Counted from the stretch's first letter, positions 55,051 through 63,661 are shown. The stretch: 64,000 nt of DNA from Salinispora pacifica CNR114 (GCF_000514775.1 NZ_AZWO01000004.1:72089-136088), one strand, 5' to 3'. Numbers and translations: made by a program. The notes: generated by a model from the letters alone, not told the origin.

Positions 55051-55216
55051 CCTGCAGTTTTGTCGGATCTCAGCATCTTTTGGGCGACAGTTCCGCCGGG
55101 TGATATGACTGATCTATCGGCAATCAATGACGCTCGTCGTCATCCCCTCCTCGCGCAGCGCCGGTCCGAGGGTGCCCCTGAGATCGGCTCGGCGAGTGAC
55201 CACTTGAGGAGCTGCG

Positions 55217-55657
55217 GTGCGGAAAAGGCTGATCTGGCGAAATCGACGGCCCTTCGAGAACGCCGTCGTCTTCACCTCGCCCATGTGCGGCACGATGATG
55301 CTCGTCCTGGGGGCGCCGCCCGCGTTGGGCGTCGCCATACCCGAGCCGATCCGCATCGGCTGGCAGCTGGGGCTGGTCGTCGCCGGCCTGATCGGCATCG
55401 CCGGGCTGTTGTGGCCAGGCCGGTACGCCACCGGGCTCGGGCTGGAACTGGCATCCATGCTGATGCTCGGCACCATCACCAGCATGTACGCGATCACCGT
55501 TGGGGTGGGCGGTGGCCTGGCGGCTGTCACCTCCGTCGCCTTCCTCACCGCGGTGGCGCTCGCTTCGTGGTGGCGGGGTGGGGAGCTCCTGCACGATCTA
55601 CGCCGGCTGGTCGAGCCGCAACGCCCAGCCCCGGACCTGGCTGGTGAGTTCCCATGA
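55217..55657 (+). CDS. Hypothetical membrane protein (146 aa)
   Basis: I do not recognise the family. A basic N-terminal tail (MRKRLIWRNRRPFENAVVFT) is followed by about four hydrophobic segments, with a short polar C-terminus. The GTG has GAGGAG upstream. Its stop overlaps the next gene (ATGA), and the two look like a small co-expressed pair. The upstream 150 bases are more AT-rich than the surroundings. The layout resembles small membrane and coiled-coil proteins of actinophage or integrative elements, but no integrase or attachment site is seen. Confidence 0.65.
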   Translation: MRKRLIWRNRRPFENAVVFTSPMCGTMMLVLGAPPALGVAIPEPIRIGWQLGLVVAGLIGIAGLLWPGRYATGLGLELASMLMLGTITSMYAITVGVGGGLAAVTSVAFLTAVALASWWRGGELLHDLRRLVEPQRPAPDLAGEFP

Positions 55658-56115
55658 CAGCCCCACCCCCACCCCCGCCTCCCCCACCCGCGACCGACGC
55701 AGCAGCAGCCGCCCCACAGTGGCTCCAGGTCGTGCTGTCGGTACTCGGCGTCCTGGGCGGCGCCGGCGGATTCGCGACTATCGCCGCGGTGGTGGTGAAG
55801 CGGGGAAAGTTCCGCGCCGAGGCGGCTGATGTGATCACGGATACCGCCCTGACCCTGGTGCAGCCGATGCGAATCCGGATGGCCGAGTTGGAGGCCGAGG
55901 CGCAGACCATCCGGGAGCAGCTACGCGCCGCGAATGAACGAAGCCGTCGACTCCAGGCCAGCATCGCCCACCTTCGCACCATACTGGACCGCTGGTACGC
56001 ACTGATCTTCGCGCCGGACGCCTCGCTCCAGTCGATCCGGTACGCCGTCCGTGAGGACCGCCGACGCATCCGGACGTCGGGCGAGGTCCGGGCCGAGCCG
56101 ACCGGTGACGGGTAG
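55654..56115 (+). CDS. Hypothetical protein with one membrane helix and coiled coil (153 aa)
   Basis: A run of prolines opens the protein, followed by one membrane helix (WLQVVLSVLGVLGGAGGFAT, about 23-42) and a cytoplasmic coiled-coil stretch at about 75-110 (IRMAELEAEAQTIREQLRAA). The C-terminus is basic. Its start overlaps the preceding membrane protein gene. Function unknown; the pair could be a structural or exclusion module of a decayed mobile element, but nothing in the window proves that. Confidence 0.65.
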   Translation: MTAPPPPPPPPPATDAAAAAPQWLQVVLSVLGVLGGAGGFATIAAVVVKRGKFRAEAADVITDTALTLVQPMRIRMAELEAEAQTIREQLRAANERSRRLQASIAHLRTILDRWYALIFAPDASLQSIRYAVREDRRRIRTSGEVRAEPTGDG

Positions 56116-56154
56116 GCGTCCAGACCCGACGGCGAGCCAGCGTACGACACCCGG

Positions 56155-57681
56155 TCACCGGGTCGCGGCGAGCTCAAGGACCTCACCCGCCACCGGCAGC
56201 GCCGCGTCCCGGTAGGCAGGAACGAGACCGAGGCGGGTTCGCCGGTCCAACAGATCGTCAACCGTACGGGCGAGTTCGTGCCGGACGGCCCAGAGTAGCT
56301 CGGCACCGGTGACCGGGATCTCCGCGCCGATCGGCCGGTGGAGATGCGCCGGCGCCTCGGCCAGGACGTTGACCGCCTCGACCCCGTAGCGGGCGACCAG
56401 CCGCCGGGGGGCCGAGACCCGTGCCAGGTGGGCAGGGCTCGCGGCACCTGGCAGCGGGAGACGGCGAGTGCGGCAGACACCGGCGGTCAGGTTCCGACAA
56501 CGCACCGCGGTGTCCACCGCCTCCTCGGCCATCCGCCGATAGGTGGTGAGCTTTCCGCCGACGACGCTGATCACCCCGTCCGGGTCGTCGATGACGGCGT
56601 GCTGCCGGGAGAGGTCGGCGGTACGGTCGGCGGCCTCGGCGAGCAGCGGCCGGAGCCCGGCGTAGGCACCGAGGACGTCGCCGCGGTGCAGTGGCCGGTC
56701 GAGGACGCCGTTGAGCACGTCGAGCAGGAAGGCGATGTCGGCCTCGGTCGGCTCCGGTACGTCCGGGATGGGTCCGGCCAGCGGCTCGTCGGTCAGCCCG
56801 ACGTAGACCAGGCCGTCGGGCTGGGGCAGCACGAGGACGTAGCGGGTGAACTCGCCGGGAACCGGGATGGTCAGACCGGCCCAGAGCCCATCCAGCGCCG
56901 CGGCGGGCAGCACGAGGTGGGTGCCGCGGGAGGGCCGCAGGCGCACGTGTGGCGTCAGGCTGCTCGCCCAGACCCCGGTGGCGTTGATCACGGCGCGGGC
57001 AGCGATGTGCAGCGTCTCCCCGGTGCGGGTGTCCTCGACGGTGGCGCCGTCGCCGTGCAGGGCGACCACCCGGGCACGGGGCAGGATGCGGGCGGAGCGC
57101 GCCGCCGCCGCACGGGCCAGACCGACCACGAGCCGGGCGTCGTCGCAGAGCTGGCCGTCCCAGGACAACCGGGCGCCGCGGAGGCCGACCCGGCGCAGCC
57201 CCGGCGCCATCGCGCCCGCCTCGGCCGGGCCGAGCCGTCGGGTTCCCGGCAGGGTCCGGCGGGTGGTTCCCGCGCTGACGCGCAGCAGGTCGCCAACGCG
57301 GAGCCCAACCGTCGCGGCCCGGTCCCGCCAGCCGACGGTGTAGTCGGTGGTGGGCAGCAACATCGGCAGTGCCCGGATCAGGTGCGGGGCGGTGCGGGTC
57401 ATCAGGACGTGACGTTCGACCGCGCTCTCGTACGCGATGCGAACCTGACCGTGGGCGAGGTAGCGCAGTCCACCATGGACCAACTTGGAACTCCAGCGGG
57501 ACGTGCCGTGGGCCAGGTCCTCGGCCTCCACGGCGGCCACGGAGAGGCCGCGGCTGGCCGCGTCCAACGCCACGCCCGCGCCGGTGACGCCGAGCCCGAC
57601 GACGAGAAGGTCAACGCCGGCGCCACCGGCCAGCTCGGCGAGTTCCCGGTCCCGGCGTGGTCCGGTCAGCGTGGCGTCCAC
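56155..57681 (-). CDS. glpD: Glycerol-3-phosphate dehydrogenase, FAD-dependent
   Basis: The product (508 aa) has the FAD-binding LLVVGLGVTGAGVALDAASR at about 24-43, then DLAHGTSRWSSKLVHGGLRY and LAHGQVRIAYESAVERH, both typical of GlpD. Later it has GVISVVGGKLTTYRRMAEEA and the C-terminal domain ending RHELARTVDDLLDRRTRLGL. It oxidises glycerol-3-phosphate to dihydroxyacetone phosphate at the membrane. The GTG at 57681 follows AAGGGGG with seven-base spacing. It diverges from an alkyl-DHAP-synthase-like oxidase only 49 bases away, with a shared inverted repeat between them. Confidence 0.93.
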   Translation of the reverse strand: MDATLTGPRRDRELAELAGGAGVDLLVVGLGVTGAGVALDAASRGLSVAAVEAEDLAHGTSRWSSKLVHGGLRYLAHGQVRIAYESAVERHVLMTRTAPHLIRALPMLLPTTDYTVGWRDRAATVGLRVGDLLRVSAGTTRRTLPGTRRLGPAEAGAMAPGLRRVGLRGARLSWDGQLCDDARLVVGLARAAAARSARILPRARVVALHGDGATVEDTRTGETLHIAARAVINATGVWASSLTPHVRLRPSRGTHLVLPAAALDGLWAGLTIPVPGEFTRYVLVLPQPDGLVYVGLTDEPLAGPIPDVPEPTEADIAFLLDVLNGVLDRPLHRGDVLGAYAGLRPLLAEAADRTADLSRQHAVIDDPDGVISVVGGKLTTYRRMAEEAVDTAVRCRNLTAGVCRTRRLPLPGAASPAHLARVSAPRRLVARYGVEAVNVLAEAPAHLHRPIGAEIPVTGAELLWAVRHELARTVDDLLDRRTRLGLVPAYRDAALPVAGEVLELAATR

Positions 57682-57702
57682 GCGCACACCCCCTTGCGGA
57701 AA

Positions 57703-57721
57703 AGTGACACTGAATGTCACT
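57703..57721. promoter_or_regulatory. Inverted-repeat operator between glpD and the FAD oxidase
   Basis: AGTGACA and TGTCACT flank CTGAA as a perfect 7-base inverted repeat. A third TGTCAC half-site follows at 57723-57728. It fills most of the 49-base divergent gap and so should control both genes. The regulator is not identified; the TetR gene at 62152 is one candidate nearby. Confidence 0.65.
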
Positions 57722-57730
57722 GTGTCACAC

Positions 57731-59293
57731 ATGAATGAAGCTGGGGAAGACACCGACCGATGGACCCGCTGGGGGGCGGCCTCGGGAGCACAGCCCCTAC
57801 CGGAATCCGCGTCGGAGCTCCTGGCGCAGCTACTGGAGCTGACCCCCGCGCCCCCAGCCGTGCCCCTACCCGACGTCGCGATGCCCGCGGCCGAACCCGG
57901 CGGAGCGGTCCTGGCCGCACTCCGGGAGGCCGTCGGCACCGAGCACGTGCTGACCTCCCGGCCAGTCCGGGCCCGCCACGCAACCGGTCTATCCACACCC
58001 GACCTACTACGACGGCGTCGGGGCCGGCTCCACCACGCCCCACAGGCGGTGGTCCGCCCGGCCGACCATGCCGAGGTCCTCGCCCTACTCGATCTCTGCT
58101 CCCAGCACCGGGTGGCCGTGGTCCCCTTCGGTGGTGGCACCTCGGTCGTCGGCGGCCTGACCCCGACCGCGCCGGCACACATCACCATCGACCTGAGCCG
58201 ACTGAACGAGGTCCTCGCCGTTGACGCCGTCTCCCGTACCGCGACCCTCCAGGCGGGACTCCCCGCCCCCCGCGCCGCGGAGTTGCTCGCCGAGCACGGA
58301 CTCACCCTCGGCCACGTTCCCCAGTCCTACGAATACGCCACCATCGGTGGCTTCGCCGCCACCCGCTCCTGCGGGCAGGCGTCAACCGGGTACGGCCGCT
58401 TCGACGACCTGGTGACCGCACTGACCGTCGCCACCCCCCGCGGCACCATCAGGGTGGGACGCGCCCCCGCCTCCGCCGCCGGCCCCGACCTGCGACAGCT
58501 CTTCCTGGGCAGCGAAGGAACGCTGGGCGTCATCACCGACGTAACCGTACGGGTGCGACCGATCCCGGCGCAGACCCACTACGAGGGCTGGCGGTTCGAC
58601 TCCTTCCCCGCCGGGCTGCACGCCGTACGGAGGCTGGCGCAGGAGGGGCCGCAGGCCACGGTACTGCGGCTCTCCGACGAGGTCGAAACCCTGGTCGGGG
58701 CGAGCGGTCAGGGCCAATCCGACGGGGGTTGCCTACTGGTCGTCGGGTACGAGGGCGAGCAGGTTAACGCCACCGCCGAGATGGCCGCCGCGGTGCTGGC
58801 GGCGCAGGACGGCCAACCGCTGGGCGCCGAGCCGGGACGGCAGTGGCAGCGGCACCGCTTCGACGCTCCGTACCTGCGCGACGCACTGCTGGACGCGGGG
58901 GCGTTCGCGGAGACCGTGGAGACCGCGGCGTACTGGTCTCGGCTGCCCGAGGTGCACGAGCGGGTCCGGGCGGCGATCCTGGACGCGCTGCCGGAGGGCA
59001 CACTGGTGCTGGCGCACGTCTCCCACGTCTACGAAACCGGCGCATCGCTGTACTTCACCGTGATCTGCTCTCCCGGCTCCGATCCGATCGACCGGTGGCG
59101 CACCGCGAAGGCGGCCGCCAGCGACGCGATCGCCCGCGCCGGGGGCACCATCACCCACCATCACGGAGTCGGCACCGATCACCGCGACTGGTACGCGGCC
59201 GAGATCGGGGAGCTCGCCGTTGACCTGCTCCGCACAGTCAAGCGGCAGTTGGATCCGGCCGGCATCCTCAACCCCGGCATCCTGGTGCCATAG
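57731..59293 (+). CDS. FAD-linked oxidase, alkyldihydroxyacetonephosphate-synthase-like
   Basis: The product (520 aa) has the vanillyl-alcohol-oxidase FAD-binding fold with VVPFGGGTSVVGGLTPT, PQSYEYATIGGFAATRSCGQ, STGYGRFDDLVTALTVATPR and FLGSEGTLGVITDVTVRVRP, which is the AGPS pattern. The C-terminal THHHGVGTDHRDWYAAEIG and DPAGILNPGILVP close the substrate site. AGPS exchanges the acyl group of acyl-DHAP for an alkyl to start ether-lipid synthesis. Divergence from glpD, whose product is DHAP, fits glycerophospholipid metabolism, but true ether-lipid formation is unproven. The ATG at 57731 lies just past the operator. Confidence 0.88.
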   Translation: MNEAGEDTDRWTRWGAASGAQPLPESASELLAQLLELTPAPPAVPLPDVAMPAAEPGGAVLAALREAVGTEHVLTSRPVRARHATGLSTPDLLRRRRGRLHHAPQAVVRPADHAEVLALLDLCSQHRVAVVPFGGGTSVVGGLTPTAPAHITIDLSRLNEVLAVDAVSRTATLQAGLPAPRAAELLAEHGLTLGHVPQSYEYATIGGFAATRSCGQASTGYGRFDDLVTALTVATPRGTIRVGRAPASAAGPDLRQLFLGSEGTLGVITDVTVRVRPIPAQTHYEGWRFDSFPAGLHAVRRLAQEGPQATVLRLSDEVETLVGASGQGQSDGGCLLVVGYEGEQVNATAEMAAAVLAAQDGQPLGAEPGRQWQRHRFDAPYLRDALLDAGAFAETVETAAYWSRLPEVHERVRAAILDALPEGTLVLAHVSHVYETGASLYFTVICSPGSDPIDRWRTAKAAASDAIARAGGTITHHHGVGTDHRDWYAAEIGELAVDLLRTVKRQLDPAGILNPGILVP

Positions 59294-59330
59294 CCGGTCC
59301 CCGGCGCGGTGCTGGGCCACACCGAGCCGG

Positions 59331-59636
59331 CTAGGCGCGGGGTGGGCACGCCACCCGGGCAGGCCAGCCGAGGAACCGGTCGAACAGGTCGGCGGCGCTG
59401 CCCGTGACGCTCGGGTTGAGCCGGTGCAGGTCGTCGATCGCGTCGTGCAGCCAGCCAGCCAGGTAGAGAAACAGGCTCACCGGCACTTCTCGATACTCAT
59501 CCAGGAGGGCAAGCTTCGCCGCGCCGCAGGGCCATGGCTGCCCGCATCGGCGGCACAGCCAGAGTGGACGCAGCGGCAGGTGCTCCGACGGCATCTTTGG
59601 GCCGACCGCAACAGGCGGCACGTCATGCCTGCTCAT
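59331..59636 (-). CDS. Small CxxC protein (101 aa)
   Basis: A short protein with a probable metal-binding or redox centre: LWLCRRCGQPWPC gives Cys at about 28, 31 and 37. The rest is helical (LLDEYREVPVSLFLYLAGWL, LFDRFLGWP). Its start overlaps the stop of the next small ORF by four bases (59633-59636). I recall similar small proteins encoded beside HTH-regulator genes in Micromonosporaceae, but their function is unknown to me. Confidence 0.65.
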   Translation of the reverse strand: MSRHDVPPVAVGPKMPSEHLPLRPLWLCRRCGQPWPCGAAKLALLDEYREVPVSLFLYLAGWLHDAIDDLHRLNPSVTGSAADLFDRFLGWPARVACPPRA

Positions 59637-59806
59637 CGACGCTCGCTGTCCCGCGCCTGACGCTCAAACACGATCCGCCATACGTGCGTCGGCAGTGGCG
59701 GATCAGCTGAGAACGGCCGCGTCGATGCCGGGATCGGCGCTATGCGGTCTGCTGTCAGCTGGCCGGTCGCAGCGTACCGAGACACATACGTCGTCATCGC
59801 CGACAT
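59633..59806 (-). CDS. Small hypothetical protein (57 aa)
   Basis: The likely product starts MSAMTTYVSRYAATGQLTAD and ends with a basic tail. It overlaps the downstream CxxC gene in the ATGA manner, which favours a real coupled pair. The frame is open up to 59842, but the strong hairpin at 59824-59859 lies there, so I place the start after it at 59806; the ATG at 59797 is an alternative. No domain recognised. Confidence 0.45.
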   Translation of the reverse strand: MSAMTTYVSRYAATGQLTADRIAPIPASTRPFSADPPLPTHVWRIVFERQARDSERR

Positions 59807-59823
59807 CCGGACGACGCGGGTGC

Positions 59824-59859
59824 GCGGTGGGCTTGCCGGCATGCTGGCAAGCCCACCGC
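59824..59859. repeat. 14-base perfect inverted repeat (strong hairpin)
   Basis: GCGGTGGGCTTGCC (59824-59837) and GGCAAGCCCACCGC (59846-59859) are perfect complements around GGCATGCT. It lies just upstream of the two small minus-strand genes. There is no U-tract on either side, so it is more likely an operator, RNA leader structure or mobile-element relic than a terminator. Confidence 0.75.
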
Positions 59860-60216
59860 CGTCGGCCGGCGGCTGGGAGCAGACCGCCGGTCACCCACCC
59901 ACGCAGCCCTGCTGGCGGTACGCGAATGGGGAATCACCCGTGCGGTCGACGGAGTGCCCGGCACTAGCCCTGGCCGGTGGTTTGGGTCGCATTCCGACCT
60001 GTCACCGATCGACACGTCCATCTGGATCTCCCTGCCGTTAGGTTGCCGCTGGCCCACCGGCGCACCGCTTGGATCGGTTGCGTCGGCACAACCAGGCTGG
60101 CCCAGTCGGCGCACGGCCGGAATGTCTCGGCGATGCACCCGCAGTGCACCTACCGTCACCCCATGTGCGGCTAGCATCAGCTCCACCGATGACTGTCCGT
60201 TCCGGAAGGACGTGCG
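59860..60216. other. Intergenic region, no gene seen
   Basis: These 357 bases lie between two divergent small operons. Frames in the region lack ribosome binding sites and recognisable products. No tRNA or terminator is seen. A GGAAGGA-type ribosome binding site for the plus-strand regulator lies at its right end. Confidence 0.6.
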
Positions 60217-61554
60217 ATGACGACGGTGACGACCTGGACCGGCCGGGACGCCAACGCGCTGCGACATGCGTTACGGATGAGCATGACCGGGTTCGCCGAG
60301 CACCTCGGCGTGGCGCGGCGGACTGTGGCCAAGTGGAGCAGCCAGGGCGACAAGGTGCTTCCCCGCGCCGACATGCAGGCCGCGTTGGACACCGTGCTGT
60401 CCCGAGCCACACCTGAGGCACGGGCGCGCTTCGAGGCCCTGCGTACGGTGGGCACCAGCGGTACAGCTGCAGGTGCCGCACGGCCGGATGCCGGCGGGCA
60501 TGCGGATACTGGCGATGGCGGAGAGCGCGACTCGGATTCGGGGGGTGACGTGCGACGGAGAGCCCTCCTACGCGGAGCAGCGATCGGCGTCGCTGCCACG
60601 CCCAACGTCGCTCCGTTGCTCGACGCGTTCTTCTCGCCCGTTCCCGCAGCGGATGCGGCTCTCACCTTTCCGCAGTTCTCCCGATCCGTCGCCGCCGCCA
60701 AGGTCGACTATCAGGCCTGCCGGTACGGGCGGGTACTCAACGGACTCGCGACGCTATTGCCCTGCCTCGAAGCGGTGCGGTCAGGCGCGACGGGTGAACA
60801 ACGGCAACGGGTCGAGGTCCTGGCCGCTGACCTGTACCACGTCGTCGGCAGCGTCCTGCTGAAAGTGGGCGACCGCGGGCCGGCCCTGGTAGCAGCCGAA
60901 CGGAGCACCCGCGCCGCGGCCCTGAGCCAGGACCCGGTGGCGATTGCCGCGAGCGCCCGGATCATGACCCATGCGCTGATGAGCAACGGCCACGACGACC
61001 AGGCGGTCACCCTCGCCGCGAAAGCGGCCGACTCACTCGACCGAGACACCCGCCTCGTGTCGACCGACGCGGTGGCCGTCTACGGTGCCCTCGTCCTACG
61101 AGGGGCCATCGCCGCCGCCCGCCGAGACGACCGGGACACCGCCCACGCGATGCTCGATGGAGCAACGCGCGCCGCGGCCCGCCTCGGCTACGACGGCAAC
61201 GATCGGTGGACCGGCTTCGGCGTCGTCAACGTCCTGCTGCACCAGGTCAACATCGCCCTGGCCCTCGGCGATGCCGGCACCGCCATCGCGGTCGCCCGCA
61301 CCGTTGCGCTGGGCAAGGTGACGCTGGTAGAACGCCGGGCATCTCTGTACGTGGACGTGGCACGCGCCTACACCCAGTGGGGCCGCTACGAACACGGCCT
61401 CAGCGCGCTGCGCAACGCGTACGAGGTGGCACCCGAGGAGATCCGCTGCCGGCCGTACGTCCACCGCATCGCCAGCGACCTCGCCATCCTAGCCACCGGC
61501 TCCACCCGCACCGCCGCTGTCGACTTCGCCCAGAGTGCCGGGATCCCACTGTGA
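60217..61554 (+). CDS. Xre-type HTH regulator with TPR-like domain
   Basis: The product (445 aa) has an N-terminal helix-turn-helix at about 10-50 (NALRHALRMSMTGFAEHLGV, ARRTVAKWSSQGD). A low-complexity linker follows at 75-110, then a long helical repeat domain of TPR type (ARLGYDGNDRWTGFGVVNVL, VDVARAYTQWGRYEHGLSAL). An RRRALLRGAAIGVAATPNVA segment looks like a Tat or membrane-like stretch but lies mid-protein, so it is probably structural. This architecture is common in actinobacterial regulators of small antibiotic-related or developmental cassettes. Its stop overlaps the flavoprotein start. Confidence 0.8.
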   Translation: MTTVTTWTGRDANALRHALRMSMTGFAEHLGVARRTVAKWSSQGDKVLPRADMQAALDTVLSRATPEARARFEALRTVGTSGTAAGAARPDAGGHADTGDGGERDSDSGGDVRRRALLRGAAIGVAATPNVAPLLDAFFSPVPAADAALTFPQFSRSVAAAKVDYQACRYGRVLNGLATLLPCLEAVRSGATGEQRQRVEVLAADLYHVVGSVLLKVGDRGPALVAAERSTRAAALSQDPVAIAASARIMTHALMSNGHDDQAVTLAAKAADSLDRDTRLVSTDAVAVYGALVLRGAIAAARRDDRDTAHAMLDGATRAAARLGYDGNDRWTGFGVVNVLLHQVNIALALGDAGTAIAVARTVALGKVTLVERRASLYVDVARAYTQWGRYEHGLSALRNAYEVAPEEIRCRPYVHRIASDLAILATGSTRTAAVDFAQSAGIPL

Positions 61555-62126
61555 CCGGTGGTCACCTCCAGATCGTCGTCTGTGGCGCCGGTCCGGCCAC
61601 CAACGCGGCCCAGCTGGTCAAGGCCGCACAGGGCCGATCCTGGACAGCGACGGTCACCGCCACACCGAGCGCGATGAACTTCATCGAACCGCAGCCACTG
61701 GAAAGCCTCACCGGCCATCCGGTCCGGTCGACCTACCAATCGTCACCCGGCACCCGCCGGTCGCTTCCCGCCACCGACGCCCTGGTCATCGCCCCCGCAA
61801 CCTACAACTCGATCAACAAGATCGCCCTCGGGCTAGCGGACAACTACGCCATGACCTCAGTCGCCGAGCTGATCGGCAGGCAGGTACCGACCGTCATCGT
61901 CCCGTTCGTCAACGCCGCACTCGCCGCGCGGACGCCGTTCCAGCACGCCGTGGCCAGCCTCCGCGACGAGGGGGTACACGTCCTACTCGGCCCCGACGAC
62001 CAGTGGGAACCGCACCCGCCCGGCAACGGCAACGAGCGGCAGAAGGCCTTCCCCTGGACAACTGCGTTCACGACAGCGGTCCGGCTCGCCCACGAACCTC
62101 GACCGCCTGCTACCGGCCGCCTCTGA
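61551..62126 (+). CDS. Flavoprotein, HFCD (phosphopantothenoylcysteine-decarboxylase-like) family
   Basis: The product (191 aa) has the Rossmann-like flavoprotein fold: LQIVVCGAGPATNAAQLVKA, ATDALVIAPATYNSINKIAL, GLADNYAMTSVAELIGRQVP and VIVPFVNAALAARTPF. This matches FMN-binding HFCD enzymes that decarboxylate C-terminal Cys-containing substrates. No peptide precursor is seen nearby. The GTG at 61551 overlaps the regulator's TGA, so the regulator-flavoprotein pair is translationally coupled. A role in a small-molecule or peptide modification pathway is inferred only from the family. Confidence 0.82.
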   Translation: MTGGHLQIVVCGAGPATNAAQLVKAAQGRSWTATVTATPSAMNFIEPQPLESLTGHPVRSTYQSSPGTRRSLPATDALVIAPATYNSINKIALGLADNYAMTSVAELIGRQVPTVIVPFVNAALAARTPFQHAVASLRDEGVHVLLGPDDQWEPHPPGNGNERQKAFPWTTAFTTAVRLAHEPRPPATGRL

Positions 62127-62151
62127 CCGTGCAGGACATCAGCTGGGAGTT

Positions 62152-62745
62152 CTAGTCAGGCCGCAGGTAGCCGTCCACCAACCGGGCCAGTTCCCGGTCC
62201 AGGCTGGCGGCGGGAAGACCGTCGGCGACGATCCGAGCGGAGAGCACGAAGGACTGCGTGGTCAGCAGGACAACCCGGGCCATGGTCTCGGCCTCGTCGG
62301 GCCGGACCGAGCCGTCGGCCCGGCCGTGGGCAACGGCGTCCACCAGGAACCGCAGCATCTCCTCCTGGCCCGCGCCGCGCCGGTCGAGGAGGTACGGGAT
62401 CAGCACCTCCGGATCGACATCGCGGATCTTGCACAGCAGTGGGTGCTCCCGCATCACCCGTGCTCCCGCCACCACCCGCTCGACCAGGCGGGATCGGGCG
62501 TTTCCGGTGCCCTCGTCGGTCGTCGTGGCCAGCAGCACCCGCTGCCACTCCCGGGTCATCAGATCGCCGATCAGCGACTGCGCGTCCGGCCAGCGTCGGT
62601 AGACGGTCATCCGGGAGACCCCGGCGCGACGCGCCACGTCGGTCACGGTCGTGCGACGTACGCCGTAGGCGAGGACGCAGTCACGGGCGGCATCCAGAAC
62701 CGCGTCCTCGATGCCACGCTCACCAGTCCTACTCCGCTCCACCAC
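62152..62745 (-). CDS. TetR-family regulator
   Basis: The product (197 aa) has the TetR HTH AARDCVLAYGVRRTTVTDVA, RRAGVSRMTVYRRWPDAQSL at about 18-57. The C-terminal domain is helical. Bacterial glpD/FAD-oxidase/kinase loci often include a TetR of this kind; the glpD pair lies about 4.5 kb away, so any link is only possible. It converges with the flavoprotein gene. Confidence 0.85.
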   Translation of the reverse strand: MVERSRTGERGIEDAVLDAARDCVLAYGVRRTTVTDVARRAGVSRMTVYRRWPDAQSLIGDLMTREWQRVLLATTTDEGTGNARSRLVERVVAGARVMREHPLLCKIRDVDPEVLIPYLLDRRGAGQEEMLRFLVDAVAHGRADGSVRPDEAETMARVVLLTTQSFVLSARIVADGLPAASLDRELARLVDGYLRPD

Positions 62746-62770
62746 GCCGAATGTCTACCATCCCCCGCTG

Positions 62771-63661
62771 CTACGGATTCCGGCCAACCGACCCCTCCGA
62801 CCGGGCTCCGGTGCGGGTCACCAGAAGGCCGAAGGCCGCGGCGGTGAAGAACATGACGATGCCGTAGACCGCAGCGGGGATGGCCATCCGGGTGTTGTCG
62901 AGCAACGCTGGGCTGAGCGCGACGGTGATCGCCAGGGTGCTGTTGTGGATGCCGATCTCGAATCCGGACGCGGTCGCCGCGCCGCGATCAACCCCGGCCA
63001 GTCGGGGCACCCCGTATCCGACTGCGAGGCTGAGCACGTTGAACGCCAACACCACCAGGCCGACCGAGACGAAGTAGTCGGCGAGGTTCTCCCGTTCGTT
63101 CAGCACCGCGCCGACGACCACCGCGACGAGCACCACGACCGACAGGGCCCGGACCGGCCGATCCAGGCGTACGGCGGCGTGGGGCGCCCGGGCCCGGATC
63201 AGCATGCCGATCGCGACCGGGATGAGCACGATGGCGAAGACCTGCAGCACCTTGTCGAACTGCAGACCCAGGCTCCCGCTGTCGGCGAGGAAGTAGGCCG
63301 CCGAGAGGTTGACCACGATCGGCAGGGTGACCACGGCCAGCACCGAGTTGATGGCGGTGAGGGTGATGTTGAGGGCGACGTGTCCGCCGAACAGGTGGCT
63401 GAAGAGGTTGGCCGTGGTGCCCCCGGGGGACGCGGCCAGCAGCATCATCCCGAGGGCAAGCTCCGGGGCCAGGTCGAAGGCGAGCACCAGCCCGAAGCAG
63501 AGCGCCGGCAGCACCAGCACCTGGCACACCAGGGCGATGAGGGCGGCTTTCGGATAGCGGGCCACCCGGCGGAAGTCCGCCACGGTCAGCCCGAGGCCCA
63601 GGCCGAGCATGATGATGCCGAGCGCGATGGGCAATCCGATCAGGGTCAATGCCGAGTCCAT
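62771..63661 (-). CDS. Bile acid:sodium symporter family transporter
   Basis: The product (296 aa) has about nine to ten helices with the BASS signature: LGLGLTVADFRRVARYPKAA, LMLLAASPGGTTANLFSHLF, GHVALNITLTAINSVLAVVT and GFEIGIHNSTLAITVALSPA. Bacterial members import organic anions such as pantoate, pyruvate or bile-like acids, coupled to Na+. Its start at 63661 is an ATG. It is on the same strand as the TetR gene, 25 bases upstream of it, and the two may be co-regulated. Confidence 0.9.
   Translation of the reverse strand: MDSALTLIGLPIALGIIMLGLGLGLTVADFRRVARYPKAALIALVCQVLVLPALCFGLVLAFDLAPELALGMMLLAASPGGTTANLFSHLFGGHVALNITLTAINSVLAVVTLPIVVNLSAAYFLADSGSLGLQFDKVLQVFAIVLIPVAIGMLIRARAPHAAVRLDRPVRALSVVVLVAVVVGAVLNERENLADYFVSVGLVVLAFNVLSLAVGYGVPRLAGVDRGAATASGFEIGIHNSTLAITVALSPALLDNTRMAIPAAVYGIVMFFTAAAFGLLVTRTGARSEGSVGRNP

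Noticed and set aside
55060..55647. 195-codon plus-strand ORF overlapping the 55217 gene
   Set aside because: It loses to the 55217 frame, which has a ribosome binding site, hydrophobic segments and coupling to the next gene.
59794..60267. 157-codon minus-strand ORF in the gap before the Xre-TPR gene
   Set aside because: No ribosome binding site or domain; it crosses the hairpin and overlaps the regulator's start.
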